From assembly GCA_051453625.1 (NCBI GenBank), contig JBOZIK010000001.1, positions 121,613,792 to 121,677,791 on the forward strand: a DNA stretch of 64,000 nucleotides, read 5' to 3'. The DNA is from Welwitschia mirabilis (lineage: Eukaryota > Gnetophyta > Gnetopsida > Welwitschiales). Positions 12,527 through 25,990 of this stretch are shown piece by piece. The notes under the pieces are model-generated. The model saw nothing but the letters and a program-made list of their open reading frames with translations, made no database searches and had not been told where the DNA came from. Positions within the stretch are counted from its first letter, which is position 1, and every line of letters starts with the position of its first letter. Made by a program: the position numbers and the translations under genes.

Positions 12527-13747
12527 TGTTGCAGTGCATATTTGTACAACATTTACATCTTGAGTTAAATCCTATTAATCACAAATAATAATGCATAAAT
12601 ACAACACACTAATATAAATGGGAGTGATCCAAATGTCATAATCTATCAAAGGCCAGAATATTGAAATAAGAGAGTTACTTTTAAGAGAGAAATACTATAA
12701 CCTAATCTACAGAATTAACTTGCAATGCATGTAGATGAAATGAAATATACTTATGAAAGGCTAATCTAGAAAAAAGAAATAATAATACACCTAAACTATT
12801 CAAGCATAACCTTGACAAAGGCTTTCCTCATAACCTCTATTACAAGAGAAACTATCATCAGATCTCAAGCAACATAAGCTATGAGGGAGAAGAACATTCA
12901 TACATTAAAGCACAAAAAAGAAATGTTTTGTATTAGAAATTACACCACATCCATGTTATAAAGTAGATGAATCTCAATAGAGGAAACACTACCTAACATC
13001 AAGGAAACATCTCTTTAAAACTATAAGATGGTTCTCTGATTCTTTAATTTTCTATCACGAGAATGTGAATGAAAATGAAAAAAAGGAGGAGTCATGGAAG
13101 AGATCTTTATTTATTGACTCAAAACATGAAAAAATATAGACAGAAAGGTACAAGTAAATCCTAGGCTACATAGAAAAGAAATAGAATACAAGTGAAGAAA
13201 GTTAAGTGAACATTCAGTGTGGGCATTATAATAGTATCATTCGGTTGGTCATCCGGATGATAGAGAAGAAGATGCCACCTTATGATCAATCCACATCGAC
13301 TACCAGTCAGACCTTAGTCAGCATCCAGTTGACATGGTCGTCTGTACTGTCGTTCAGATGATGAGGTGGATAATGGCCTTCAATAAATCTTCATAATAGA
13401 GGAGATGATACCAACTCATGATTAATCCACATCGGCTACTAGTTAGACTTTAGTCAGCATCTAGTTAGTACGGTCATCTGTACTATCATCCAAATGATGA
13501 GGTAGATGATGGCCTTCAATAAATATTTAATCAGTGCATCAGTCTTGTTATTTATAGGAAGTTATCACCAGAAATACATATTATTCATATTTACTCAAAA
13601 TACTTGTAAATTATCATGGAGATTACATATTTCCATCCTTTTCATCCTACCTCTCCATTATCATAAAAAACAAGCATTTACCTATATATTTACCTATTAA
13701 AAAAATCAAAATACCTTATCAAATATACCTTAGTTGGTAGTTCAACA
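12527..13747 (-). repeat. 5' LTR of element A
   Basis: The LTR opens TGTTGAACTACCAAC at 13,747 and closes ...GCAACA at 12,527, followed by the primer-binding site. It is about 1.22 kb long. A TATA-like AATAAATAAAG on the minus strand lies near 13,105-13,120. The U3 part carries the only intact CCGG version of the family palindrome, TCATCCGGATGA at 13,249-13,260, and an internal tandem duplication. Confidence 0.88.
13260..13523. repeat. Tandem duplication in U3 of the element A 5' LTR
   Basis: Two adjacent units of about 130 bp, 13,260-13,392 and 13,394-13,523, share the order ATAGAG, AATCCACATCG, CTTAGTCAGCATC, then ATGATGAGGT and ATGGCCTTCAATAAAT. The 3' LTR at 683-1,724 has a single unit, so the duplication is private to this LTR or was lost in the other. 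Confidence 0.8.
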
Positions 13748-13999
13748 ATAATCAATAATTCTTATGCATTTTTACTTTAGCTAACACTTGTATCTTTTGT
13801 TCTAGTGCTACTATCTTGTTTTTTCATAGCTTCCCAGTTAAAGCCATCATTTAAGAAAAGCTTAAAGATTTCATTCTAGAGGATGTAATTAGCCAAATCT
13901 TATAGTAATACATAATTACTATAAAAATGGGGAAGAAAGATAGGAAAATTTTCATACATATGATTCTTTCATGCCAAGTAATAGTAAAATGTATGTTTT
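13748..13999. other. Flank of element A, no feature seen
   Basis: AT-rich sequence beside the 5' LTR. No protein-like reading or repeat structure was recognised on either strand. Confidence 0.5.
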
Positions 14000-16900
14000 T
14001 TTCTTATTCTCATATGACTTTATGTAATATTTTTTAACTATCTAGCTTAATTTAAACATTGAGAACAATGTATAAATTAGTAGGAGAGGTAAAAATTAGT
14101 AAGAGTTTTTTAAAATTTGACTAAAAATCATTTGATACACATATAAATTCATCATTTTTACTTACATAAAAGTTTCAAAGATTGAAAATTTTGTAAAGGA
14201 AATGATATCTTTATGATAAATTTGAATACTGGCCTTATAATGTACATGATTAAAGTTGAGTTTTTTGGTATATTATTATAAATTAAGAATTCCTAGCTTA
14301 TTATCTTATACATATTTAATTTTTATTATGGTACATAAATAAGGTATGTAAAATTTTTAAATACTGATATACCATTTATAATATTTCATTATGAAAATTT
14401 AATGAGGAACTAGAAAATAACTAGTTGAAAGGTATGTTTACATTTAGATTTTTATATTTTTAACTTTTACACTTTAGTAAACTTATATATTTTTAAGGCT
14501 ATGCATACCAAATTTTTGATTACTTTATTGCTAGTGATGTTTATCCATTATTTATAACTCATCCGAAGACACTTAAACTTCATTTAAGATAAGCTAGCTA
14601 ATGGTATTAAAACCATCATCTAAATCACATATCATTGATATAATTGAATCAATTAGGTTTCACAGAAGATTACAAGCTAATCAAATGTTAAAAATATAGA
14701 TTGACCTTAAAACTTTATTGTAAACTAGTCTTTGAAGACTAAGGACTACATGTTTATGTCTTATTTTAAAAAGATATTTTCCATTGTTTATTCATTAATA
14801 ATGAAAAAATATGAAAGGATTTCTTTGTCCCTACATAAGATCTATAATAATATAGCCCAACCTAGGGGTTAATCACTCTTCATCCTTCATTCATCTCTTA
14901 ATTGATCCTAGAGCTTAAAGTCTACCTTTATCAAAGCATTGTTTGTTATCATCTGTTGGAATTCTATCATCTTATTTTAATGATTATGATGAAGTATTAT
15001 ATTAGCATTAAGTTATAAGCCTTTTTTATCCGTTCCTAGGTATGAATAAATGACTTATTCAAGTGTCATTTTTCATGCTTTATCTTGGACTTGATCTGTG
15101 ATTTGGTAATCTCTAAAGTAATTGCATTATTAGTGAATGCACTTTGATATGTGATTAAACCTTTTTTACTTTTTCATCTTTGATTAAATTAAGATTATTG
15201 GTAATGCAATATAATTTTTTAAATATTCCTTTGTACTTATTATATAAAACTTAGTCTTTAATGCATTATAGGGCTTAAATGATTAATATATTAGTGAATA
15301 ATATCTTTTATGCTCTTCTAGTATTTTCTACATTTCATTGTAAGATATTATAATTCCATACTTGTAATTTTTATAAATTTAAAACATACAAAGGAATAAA
15401 CATAGAAAGGAATAATTTACTTCTTACCTAAGAAACCAAGTTGTACTTACTGAATTATCTCTTACTTGAATAAGATTTGTGTGATAAATTACTCTATAAA
15501 TAGGTATTCCTTATTAGCAGGAGAAGATATTATATAAATTAAATACTTTTCTTAATTACTTCTCATATGCTTATTATACTTGAATCTATCTTTAAGACCG
15601 TTCCTAGTAGATATAAGATTTAAAAGTCCTTTATAGTCCTTATGAAAGAACAATAATTAGGATTACTATAATTTAAAACTACTACTTATACCTTGATCAC
15701 CAGGGTACATCTTTTATGGATAATAATCTATTATAGAAGTAAAGCTATAGTAGTGAATTTTTACTTAATATAGTAATAACATGTTTATTAATAAAGATCA
15801 AAATCACTTCTATAAGTGGTAGCAGGTATTAATGATTTTTAGAGTTATATAGTTAGATACGAGTCATATCTCTTTAGTTGATTGAAGTAATGAGTTAATT
15901 ACTTGTTAGTTATTCATGAGACACATATATTTATATAATCATATTATGTTATGATTGTGTTTAGCATTAGTTAAGGATGGAGTGATGTCTTGGATTAACT
16001 CTAGTTCTACTAGATTTATATAATATATTATCTATTTATATAGTTAATATTAGTTTTTTTTTTTACATTTCTAGAATGTTTCTATATAGACCCCTTAGGG
16101 TAGACATCTATTCATTTAGTTCAAAGATTACATATAGTAACATAGAGTGTATAGTTTCTTATACATATTTTTCTTCTTTGTAGTTTTTTCTTTCTTTTGA
16201 TTGTTATTTAAGAATATTTAATTATGTTTATTCTAGTATTATAGCACTCTAGTTATAACACATGGTATTATACTTATAGCATTACTACACTTTAACTTCT
16301 ATATTAAATTATGATCTATGGAAAATATGTTCTACATCTTAAGGTACAGGTAGAAATCTTAAATAAGAAACTANNNNNNNNNNCACAAGCATTAGTAAAG
16401 GCTTCAAATACAGATGCCAGTAGAAAGAAGGTTTGGAAAGTAATTAGAGGAAAATTTATTTTGATTAGATATCTCCTCTTTATTATTATAAATAATAATT
16501 CATAACCAATTTATAATGAAAATGTTAAATTATTCACTATAGATTATAAAGTTAATGAAAAATATAGGTAATGGAGATGTTACATATTACCATGAGATGT
16601 AATAAAACACTAGTATAGCATAAAATATGTTACCTACTAACATATCAATCATTTAAGTCATATAAAACATTGAAAAAACAAATATAAAAAAGAACTATAA
16701 AGGAAAATTTAGAAAACATGATCACATAAACAATAATATTAATTAAACTTTAGATGAAAACATAAGAAAATCTACTGATAGATTAAAGTACACTTATCAC
16801 TGATGTAAAGAATACAAAGCATACTAAATCATAGATCAAAGTTAAGACAAGAAATAATAAATTCTATGATTTAGTCATTTTGTTATACTTAAGGAGGGAT

Positions 16901-18010
16901 AAAAATGGATTATAACCTTAAGATGAGACAAATCCTTATTATATTCATTGGAATTATAAATATAAAATAATAAAATTTAAATGGATAATAATGAATAACA
17001 CTTCAACAATGATAGACTCTAAGATCTATAATCAAGTAAGGAATGAAAGATGAAGGATGATTAATACTTGAGATAGGCTATGCTTTTATAGCTCTTCCTA
17101 AAGTGGACAATATTTCTCAATTTGTCTTTTTTATTAGCAATCAGATAGCAATAAATCCTCTTAAGTGGTAGAACATAAACATGTAGTCCTTAGCCTTCAT
17201 AAAATAGTTTAGAACTAGGCTATAAGGATAATCTATTAACTTGGCATCTAATTAGCTTTTCATTTCTTTATGAAACCCAATTGGCATTAGAATAGTAGCA
17301 ATAGTAGTAGTTTAGATAGTGGTACTTATCCCTTTAACTAACTTGATTCTAACAAAGTATGAGTAGCTTAGGATGATCTATAAATAAAATATTAAAATTT
17401 AGTCCTTCTTAATAAAATTTTTGGTAATTAATAAATAAACATGATTAATAATAAACTAAGTATAAATATGATGCTTATATCCTTAAAAAATATTAATTTG
17501 CTAAACTCAAAGTGTTAAATATGTAAATATTTAAATATAAATACATCCCTCAACTATCCATTTATTAGTCCCTTGGAAAAATTTTACAATAAATTATTAT
17601 AAAAGGTATTCAAAATTTAAAAAATTTCACATACCTTATCCATGTACCATATTAATAGTGGAATTTATAAAAACAAATGAGTTATACATTAGTGATCACT
17701 AAGTATATTAGACAATTCAATTTGAGTCATTAAACTTGCAAGGTTAAAATTCCAATCCATTACGAAATCTCATGTCCTTTGTAAAATTTTTCACTTTTAA
17801 AGTTTTCTTAAGTAAAGAAAATGTGATAATTTCTACATAAATAAAATGACTTATAATTAAATTTTAGAAAATTAGTACTAATTTTCAATCTCTATTAATT
17901 TATACGTTATCCCCAATGTTTAAATTAAGTTAGAAATTTAGAAAATATCACACAGAGTTATATAATAAGAAAAATAGCACATGTTATACTATGAATTTAA
18001 CATTAAAGTA
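14000..18010. repeat. Long inverted repeat with arms of about 0.95 kb
   Basis: Arm 1 (about 14,000-14,946) pairs in inverted orientation with arm 2 (about 17,016-18,010). AGCTTAATTTAAACATTG at 14,043 pairs with the reverse complement of CAATGTTTAAATTAAGTTAG near 17,916. CATCCTTCATTCATC near 14,880 pairs with GATGAAGGATGA near 17,050. TTCTTATT and TTTAAACATT order is kept along both arms, with many substitutions. The spacer of about 2 kb shows no convincing protein. It may be an old fold-back element, or two oppositely inserted copies of one repeat. Confidence 0.65.
14953..17015. other. Spacer of the inverted repeat, possible LTR start
   Basis: It opens TGTTGGAATTCTATCATC, which is the usual start of many Ty1/copia LTRs. 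A weak primer-site-like GTGGTAGCAGG occurs near 15,817. No matching polypurine tract or second LTR was found. A 10-N gap lies at 16,374-16,383. The short open stretch at 16,311-16,505 is not recognisable. Confidence 0.25.
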
Positions 18011-18021
18011 TACATGCATGA

Positions 18022-18115
18022 TGATAGAGAATAAGAGATAGAGGGGGTGAAAAGAGGGAAGTAAAATAAAAAGAAAGAAAGACAAAAAAAAGAAAGAAGA
18101 AAGAAAGAGGGAAAG
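18022..18115. repeat. Purine-rich low-complexity tract (GAAA-type)
   Basis: The plus strand is almost only A and G over about 90 bp, with repeated AAGAAAG units, directly outside arm 2 of the inverted repeat. Confidence 0.8.
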
Positions 18116-21100
18116 CATTCCATTAAAAAGGAGATATTCTAGTGTAAAGAGATCTAATCCCTATATGTATTCTAGCATAAGGAGCTTTAGTATCTTTATG
18201 AGAGAGGTTTATTTAAATCTTATCAATCCTCTAAATTGCATCTCTATGATTTCTTCATATCCTCCTCTAAATCCTCTATGTCCAATTCCTCTAGTTATGT
18301 GATGTTATCTCTAGAGACTTCCTTTCATCCTAGGAGAAAGTAGATCCTAGTGTCAGGGCTCTACATTATGTTGGAGGTAATCATGATCTTTCTTCTTATT
18401 ATTAGTCTTGAAATGTTTTCTCCTCCCCTATTAAGGCTTAATCAAGTTTATTGTATCTCCTTGTTTATGTAACTTATCTATTAGTAATATAATCAATGTC
18501 CTTGTCATTCTTTACTTTAACATTGAAAGGTTCATTATGATTTATACATTGTAATATATCACTAATAATAGTATGTAAGTCAATACTTTTAGTATTTTCT
18601 TGACTACTTTAAGTACATGAAAAATAAATTTAAGCATATTAAATATCTTTATATTTTAAATAATAGAAATAAGAGCTAGAAAAGAGGAGTAAGAATTAGT
18701 AACATGTGATGAGGGATATACAGTTTTATATTTTTAATGATGAATATGAATAATTCTAACTAATTAAAAAAATACTCTATTTGTAGTATATTGAATGTCC
18801 AACTCATAATACAATACATATAAATGATTTTTTAATGTGAAGACATTGAAAAAAAAAAAAAAAAAATTAGACATGCCTAAGGATTTAGAAATTAAAATAA
18901 GAGTGATGGTGATGATAATGTCTCTTACATATGTGATGAGCTTACATTCATATTCTTCTTGCTTTAATATTTCTTCTCCTTCACTTGTATGTAATAGAAA
19001 CAATTTGGCATATAATTCCTTTATCTTCCTTAGATAATAAGATTCTCCATGGTCTTGTGTAAGGAATCTCGAATCTCTCCTATTCATCTTTTCCATGCAT
19101 ATAGTATCATGTTGGGTAAACAGCTATGTACGTGTCCATTTTATAAGAAAATCTCTAAGTACACCTAACATGATGGCTCTAACTAANNNNNNNNNNNNNN
19201 NNNNNNNNNNNNNNNNNNNNNNNNNNNNNNNNNNNNNNNNNNNNNNNNNNNNNNNNNNNNNNNNNNNNNNNNNNNNNNNNNNNNNNAGGATTTTGCGATG
19301 AAAAGGGATGATGGAATTAAGAAAATAGATGGTGGTATTAAATAAAATGCGAATATTTAAAGGCTATGCATATAAATACATTCAAATCCATAATGACTTA
19401 GATCTAAAAGGTGTAGGATGTACAAGGGTAGGACGAGAATGGTAACATTGGTAAAGTTAGTAGTGACAATGGTTAGATTACATGTGAATAGAACTACTAG
19501 AATAAAATGGAAATAGATTAACTAATAATGAAGCAATGAAATGATGCTAGTGGATCCAATAGTAGCACTAGTGTAACTTGATGTGGATAGTGGGATGAGG
19601 TTGTTATAAGGTAAAGGTGACAACTTATTAGCTATGATAGTAGCAGTGAGGAGAAAAACTAAGGGATTGGTATCAATGTTTTGTAATTTCCATTGTACTT
19701 CTTTCATTAGAACTTAGCTTTTCATTAGAATTTGCATTTTAAAGGATAAGGAAAAATGAGTGGAAAATGAAATAAAACTTTTATTTTATGCATTTCTATT
19801 TAACTTAAGATTAACCTTTGTATTAAACTACAATTACATAAATTATTTAAAAACTTATAATAATAAATTAATAAATCATACTTAGATTTATGAATCTAAT
19901 TTAAGTCATTGAAATGCATTAATCAGAGTGTGCTTAATTAGACTAGGATTCAAATTACATTTATTTACTATGCAAGAGGCCTACTCTACTGAATCATAAA
20001 GTAAAGAAAATAGAGTGGTGAGTTAATTAAGTAAATGAAATAAAAATAGTTTTACCTCTTAAAAATTATTTTTACTACTACTTTAAATACTGTAATGATA
20101 AGATTTAATTTGCTTCTTAAAATATATGTCATGTAATGTATTCCTATTAGTAGACTACTCTATTCTTATAAGTCCATCACAAACATGAAGAAAGGTTTTA
20201 TTAAAGAAAAATATTTTGTAAACTCATCAACCTTATTATTATATACTAAATTATATGTTCTAACTTCCCCACTAGTGAAATAGATCATTATATATGATAT
20301 ATAAATATGTTCCATATAGTATATCTAACTTGAATAAATCATGAGTTGGATGGTATAGGAATTTTTTACCTATTGCTTAATAGTATTTGTAAAGATATAA
20401 AAATTTGTATTTCCATATATCATATGCTCATGCCTCTTATTACATAATGATCACATATGTTCTAATTTTTTAAAAATGGTACAATTAGTGCACTATCATG
20501 CTTGTTACCTTATTTTCATAAGTAATGCCTAGTGGAGCCGTATATCATTTCCATTATAGATCATGATGATATGAAGGCCTTTAATCTATACGATGTATAT
20601 ATTCCTCATAAGAATGAATATATTGTATATATATAAAGAATCTCATATGTTAGAATCTAAAGAAAAAATTTCTCTAATGTTATATTTTGACACTAGCTTA
20701 GTAATAATTGCAAACATATTTTATAATATTTAAAATGCTAAAGATTTAGGTTTTTTTTTAACATGAGTAGCAAGAATGAGAAGTAAAAAATGAAAAGAAA
20801 AATTTATAATATACCAAATGTTTGATATTAATAAGTAATTTATTAATAACAAATAATAAATCATTATTACAAATAATATTTTTGGCATAAGATTAATAAG
20901 GTGGTTTACATAAATAATATTTCTGATATGAGGTTAGGCATGTGGTTCATGGACAAATCGCCTAATTAAGTCTTTAACTTAAGATTGTATAATATCAAGT
21001 GTTTCATCATGCTTCTTTATCAACTGATTGATTAAATATAAATTGATTACATTAAATAAATGACCTTCATCTTTATGTTATGTTTTACTAGTAGGAAAAA

Positions 21101-21509
21101 TTATGTCTTTTAAATATTGGGCCTTAAAGAACCTAGTTTACTTTGAAGTGTGAAGCCTTTATTTAGATTTATTCTTTAAGTCACTGAAAATGACTTCCTA
21201 GTAGAAACTAATGCTTTTATAAGATTTATCAATGTCAGTTCTTAGAATCATAAAGTACTTTATTGATTTATCTAACTAGCTATGGACATAAAATACAAAA
21301 GTAGGGGGTTACATAATGTAAGAACTACTAAGGCTTGTATGTGCATCATGGTCATACGCTTAGGGGAACATGTAAACCCTAATGAAATACTAATGATGTG
21401 CTTTCCTTTAAAAGCAAGCTCTTTATTATAATGAGATATATGAATAAATAAATTTTTATTTTATAAAAAATTCTTACTCATCTTCTTGCTTATTTTGATT
21501 CCTAAAAAG
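18116..21509. other. AT-rich sequence without a supported gene; copia LTR end at its right edge
   Basis: The minus-strand stretch 19,096-18,764 is open for 110 codons and begins with a charged segment (MEKMNRRDSRFLTQDHGE). It runs into a poly-Phe from the poly-A at 18,848-18,866, and I do not recognise it. A 100-N gap lies at 19,187-19,286. The last few hundred bases before 21,510 are probably the end of a plus-strand copia LTR, because a primer-binding site follows. The LTR start was not located. Confidence 0.4.
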
Positions 21510-21522
21510 TGGTATTAGAGCC
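21510..21522 (+). other. Ty1/copia-type primer-binding site
   Basis: TGGTATTAGAGCC is one change away from TGGTATCAGAGCC, complementary to the 3' end of initiator tRNA-Met and used by most plant copia elements. It follows a T-rich, LTR-end-like sequence. The internal region to its right has no readable gag or pol before the 465-N gap at 22,727-23,191, so the rest of the element is lost or hidden in the gap. Confidence 0.6.
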
Positions 21523-22726
21523 TCTAGGCTAGGGTTCTTAAGACTCTAAAGAGCTTGGATTCTCCTTTTTATGCCTTTACATTCTTGTTTTACAAGGTTT
21601 TTAGGTTTTGTATATTTGATTATGTTTTGTTTATAGTTCTTTATATTTGATAATAAAAAGCATATTATTATTTAATTCACGTAGTTTTCAGTTTTCTTTT
21701 TGAAAAGTAGCATTATTTACTATTGTTATTAATGGTGCTATTATTTTTATTATATAATAACATTTAATCTTTTTCAATTATCTTTATGTTAGTCTTAGAA
21801 ATAAGGTTTGAGAATATTTTATAGTTTTTTGCTTATAGAATTTTGTAGCATCCTCATAGTGTGTTCTACTATTAGTAGCATCTCAAATCTATGAGAGTGA
21901 ATAAAAACCTTCACATTTATAGTTTTCTTTGCATTAATGAGGCATTCTAAATATCTAAATCAATATCTTTCATGCTTTATCTCTAATTAATATGAAAAGA
22001 AATTTTAAGTGCATTCACATGGCAGAAGCATAGAAGCTGTTATGGTCCAATTTGTTAGTGTTGCAGATAGTATAGATCTTACTTTAAATCTTTTTTTTTT
22101 GTGTTTTTCTTAGTTCTTTGATGTGTGTATGGCATAGGAATTGGTTAGTGAATGATAGACTTATTCATTAGTGAATGGAAGGTAGATAGCAACTGTGTCA
22201 GTAAACTATTAGTTAAGATCCAATGATGTAACTAAGAATATACTTATTAGATGGTCAAATTAACCATTTTTACTGGTGGTTTTAACTATTATTATAGGAA
22301 ATTTTAATAGTATTAATGATCAAAATTTTCCATGTCAAGAACTTAATATAAAGAACTAAGCATAATTTGAATTAAAATAGAGTAATTATGAAGCATTTGA
22401 GAAAAAAATCAGATTTTACCTAATACTAGAAGATAAGCATAATAGAATAAAGCACTAAAGAAAGAAGTAATTAGATTCTTTCTACAACTAGATTACACCT
22501 AATACTAAAGGATGAATCATTAAAGAATAAAATATTAGAGGATTTATCACTAGAGAGTGAAGGTAGTAAATAACAAAGAATCAAGTATTGTTTTAGCTAA
22601 AATTATAATGTAAACATTCTAGTTTATCCTTTAACTAAATTAATCCATCATTAAAACATATATAAACCTATTAGGCCTCTTATTTTCTCATCTCTCTTTT
22701 GGAATCAAAGTACTTGTGACATTGGA
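21523..22726. other. No gene recognised between the copia primer site and the 465-N gap
   Basis: AT-rich sequence, interrupted by stops in all frames. It lies where a copia gag would be expected, but no gag motif could be read. The open stretches reported across the gap consist almost entirely of unknown bases and have no value. Confidence 0.5.
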
Positions 22727-23191
22727 NNNNNNNNNNNNNNNNNNNNNNNNNNNNNNNNNNNNNNNNNNNNNNNNNNNNNNNNNNNNNNNNNNNNNNNNNN
22801 NNNNNNNNNNNNNNNNNNNNNNNNNNNNNNNNNNNNNNNNNNNNNNNNNNNNNNNNNNNNNNNNNNNNNNNNNNNNNNNNNNNNNNNNNNNNNNNNNNNN
22901 NNNNNNNNNNNNNNNNNNNNNNNNNNNNNNNNNNNNNNNNNNNNNNNNNNNNNNNNNNNNNNNNNNNNNNNNNNNNNNNNNNNNNNNNNNNNNNNNNNNN
23001 NNNNNNNNNNNNNNNNNNNNNNNNNNNNNNNNNNNNNNNNNNNNNNNNNNNNNNNNNNNNNNNNNNNNNNNNNNNNNNNNNNNNNNNNNNNNNNNNNNNN
23101 NNNNNNNNNNNNNNNNNNNNNNNNNNNNNNNNNNNNNNNNNNNNNNNNNNNNNNNNNNNNNNNNNNNNNNNNNNNNNNNNNNNNNNNNNNN

Positions 23192-25990
23192 AGATCTAGC
23201 CACTTTTGAGAAGGACTACCTTGGTGTTGGGTTGTGTATCCTTCATTAAGGAGTTGTTACTTCTAAGTGGATGAATTAAGGTGCATTTTTTTAAGGTTAA
23301 AAAGTGTACTTATTTTTAAAATTATATCTCTTCTCTTCTATATACTTTATGTTACTATAATTTAATACTCTTAATAGATTAGATTTGATATTAATATAGA
23401 ATATAAAGGATAACTTGGCTAATAACAAGTTGGTAAAAATGTTATTTAATTAAATTTAGGATCTAAATTTCCATCCCATTGTATTTCCACTTATATTTTC
23501 ATTTTCATTATATTGTGTTTCATCATTTTCATTTATTTTCATTTCTAAAATATTAAAAACATAAATTCTTGTCCCCTCTTTTTTTTTTCCTAAAGAATTA
23601 GATCTTATCCAACTTATTTTGTTCTTTTAAGTTTATGGACTTGGATTGACTTACTCTATACCTCAGTATGTTTTCATGACATTACCTAAGAATGTTTTAA
23701 GATCTAACTTACATACTAGGTAAGCATAACATGCAGTACAATATCTTAACCCTCTTGCTAAGGAGGAACTCATGATTACTAGAAAAAAAAGAGAGTTTTA
23801 GAAGGTTAGGTTATACATCAAGAGTAAGATGATATTATTCCTTGAATGTGTTATTTATTCTATTTTTGTATATTAGTCTCAAGCTTTGAGTTTCTAAGTT
23901 TTACTTACTTACTTTTTTCTTGAGTGTAATATAGTTTTTCAATTGTCTTTGTTGCAAGTTTTCTTTTAAGTAGTTAGATTTTTCTTTTTAGTAGTTAGAT
24001 TTAGTAATTGATCTACTCCTTGTGTTTTAAAGTGGTTTTGGAAATTGTTATCCATAATATTCATCTATATTATAATTTTTAATATTACTAACATTTTGTC
24101 TTATAAAGAAGGAAAAACTCTACATGATGTTTTTATAGAAAGAAGAAATAATTTTCCATTAGAGAATGATGCTCCCATGGAGGAAATAAGATTCATACAT
24201 GAAGTATTTGTGAAAAGAAAAATGAATTTGTAGTTAAGAAATGGGTTCATATATGATAAGAAATATTTAGATGAAATTTTTGATAAAATAAGGAAAAGTA
24301 TGTCTATTCATAAAATTGTGGCTAAAAGAAAAAGGAACTTATCTTTAAAAGATCTTAAAACTAAGAATTGAACCCCTTGCTTTTTACAATTACTTTATTT
24401 TTCCTACTTCTTCTTTTTAATCTTCTTTCAATAATAATGATAATCTAAATGTTTTAAGACTCATCACTCCTTTAGAAAATATTTTTATAATTATTTTGAC
24501 AAATCCCAACCACCTTCATGAAGAAGATGTAGATTCCCTACAACAATATCTTTACCAATGTGTATAACAAAGCAAAAAGATTAAAAAAAATTTGGAGAAA
24601 TTAGTAGAAGTTATTACAGAAACCTATGAAAGAGAGAAACATTATCAAGCCTGTCCTACTATGTATATTACATCCCATCTTGAGAGTAAAGAAGAAAATG
24701 TTAAACTTTGTACTAGTAATAATTCTCACTTGGAAAATAAAAATGAGAAATGAGGCTTTGGAGAAAACTTCCATTTTTCACCCTCTAGAAGAGGACCAAA
24801 GTGAGTATAGTAAAGATTAAACTCAACAAATAGACAAGAAAAATGAGATGATAAAGATGGTATAGAAATACTAGATCATATTCTCAATCTCAACTTATTT
24901 TTGAAATGTGTGGAAAATAAGTGACAACTCAAGAAAAATCATAACATATTCTAATACATGATGAAGATAAGAAGTATATTTCTCTTTTTTAACTTATTAA
25001 GAAATCCAATAACTTAGAAAATGACAATAATGCTCAACAAAGGAATGATGAGTATAATGAATAAGAGGAAGATATAGTTGAAGATAATGATGAAGAAAGT
25101 GAAGAAATCATTCAATAAAGTAATGATAAAGACAATAATGAGGAAAAGAGAAATAATGAAGAAAAAATGAAGATTTAGCCAAACTTAATGAAGGATAGAC
25201 ATGTTCCTTCCAATGAAAAAAACCTAACCTAAAGAGTTGACCTATGTTACTCCATACCTTCCACTTGTGATTCCATAAAAAATATTAAATAACATCCTTC
25301 CTTCTACTCTTACTTGTACCATTATCTTGTGTTATTAATAATGGTAATATTTTTTCATTTGTTTTATTTGAACATTCACATGAATCTTAAAATCACATTT
25401 CTTGCCTTTTTTTCAATGAAGCCTATAACTTTTAGTATTTTATTCCTAATGTCTCTTAATCTCTTCCTTCTGAAACTCCATGTAATACTTAAAGTAATAT
25501 ACTTTCCATTCCTATTAAGTCTACTTTACCTTATGTCTTTAATTATTAATCTTTTTGAAGGTATGATTTGGGATATCATGGAATTCTAAATTAGAGTAAA
25601 CATTATCTTCTTGATGATAATCCATTCTTAGAGTTAAATTTAAGGAGCTTTTCAAGTATGTTAAACCTAACCTAATCCGTTATTTTAAGAAGATTCCTTA
25701 AAATTCTTGGATTCATAACAATACCATTGATGTCTTTCATTTTTAACATCAATATTTAAATGAAATATATGTCTTAAATTTAGTATACCATGGGTCTAAT
25801 AATACATTATTTTCCATGAAATATATCAATTCTTTATCTCTTATAAAGTCAAACCGTTATTGATGGATCCTGAATTTTAAACAAAATAAGGTATTAATAG
25901 TTAATATTTTATATTAATTTTTGAACTTTAACACTACATTTAGAGGTATTATTGAAATTTTTAGGTAACAAGTACCTTGGACACTTGATG
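23192..25990 (+). pseudogene. Partial copy of the element N internal ORF, with an LTR-like start
   Basis: At 23,210-23,275 the string ACCTTGGTGTTGGGTTGTG...TCCTTCATTAAGGAG matches the R-type region of the N and A LTRs. From about 24,540 the sequence parallels 46,450-47,900 of element N. Shared pieces include an EILDHI block (DGIEILDHIL here, NIEILDHIPG in N), an acidic Asn-rich stretch, and a block ending KSNRY near 25,860 that matches VKPYRD in N. The protein is unrecognised. An EKLVEV segment near 24,600 resembles the end of gypsy gag (ELEELVEV in element B at about 40,770), so a gag-derived origin is possible. Stops are frequent. Confidence 0.55.

Larger units (their letters stand above)
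683..13747 (-). mobile_element. Element A: Ty3/gypsy, Athila-like LTR retrotransposon, complete in structure but decayed
   Basis: Read on the minus strand the order is 5' LTR (13,747-12,527), primer-binding site, gag, protease, RT, RNase H, integrase, an extra ORF remnant, polypurine tract and 3' LTR (1,724-683). Protease-RT-RNase H-integrase is the gypsy order. The wordings KWVKAIPTSLNDA (integrase) and KDLGATIM...LLIDI (protease) resemble the Athila group, and the long region after integrase also fits it. Every domain has stops or frameshifts, mostly TAG, TGA or TAA at positions expected to be Gln, Trp or Arg, so the copy is not functional. It contains one 100-N gap and an internal duplication in the gag/leader part. 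No target-site duplication could be confirmed because the 3' LTR end is lost. Confidence 0.85.

Noticed and set aside
15817-15828. GTGGTAGCAGG as a second copia primer-binding site
   Set aside because: Too many differences from TGGTATCAGAGC and no readable gag after it. Mentioned only as a weak possibility.
18764-19096. 110-codon minus-strand frame with a charged start
   Set aside because: Runs through a poly-T giving poly-Phe, with no recognisable motif, so not called as a gene.
22688-23249. Open frames of 171 and 177 codons
   Set aside because: Almost entirely unknown bases in the 465-N gap.
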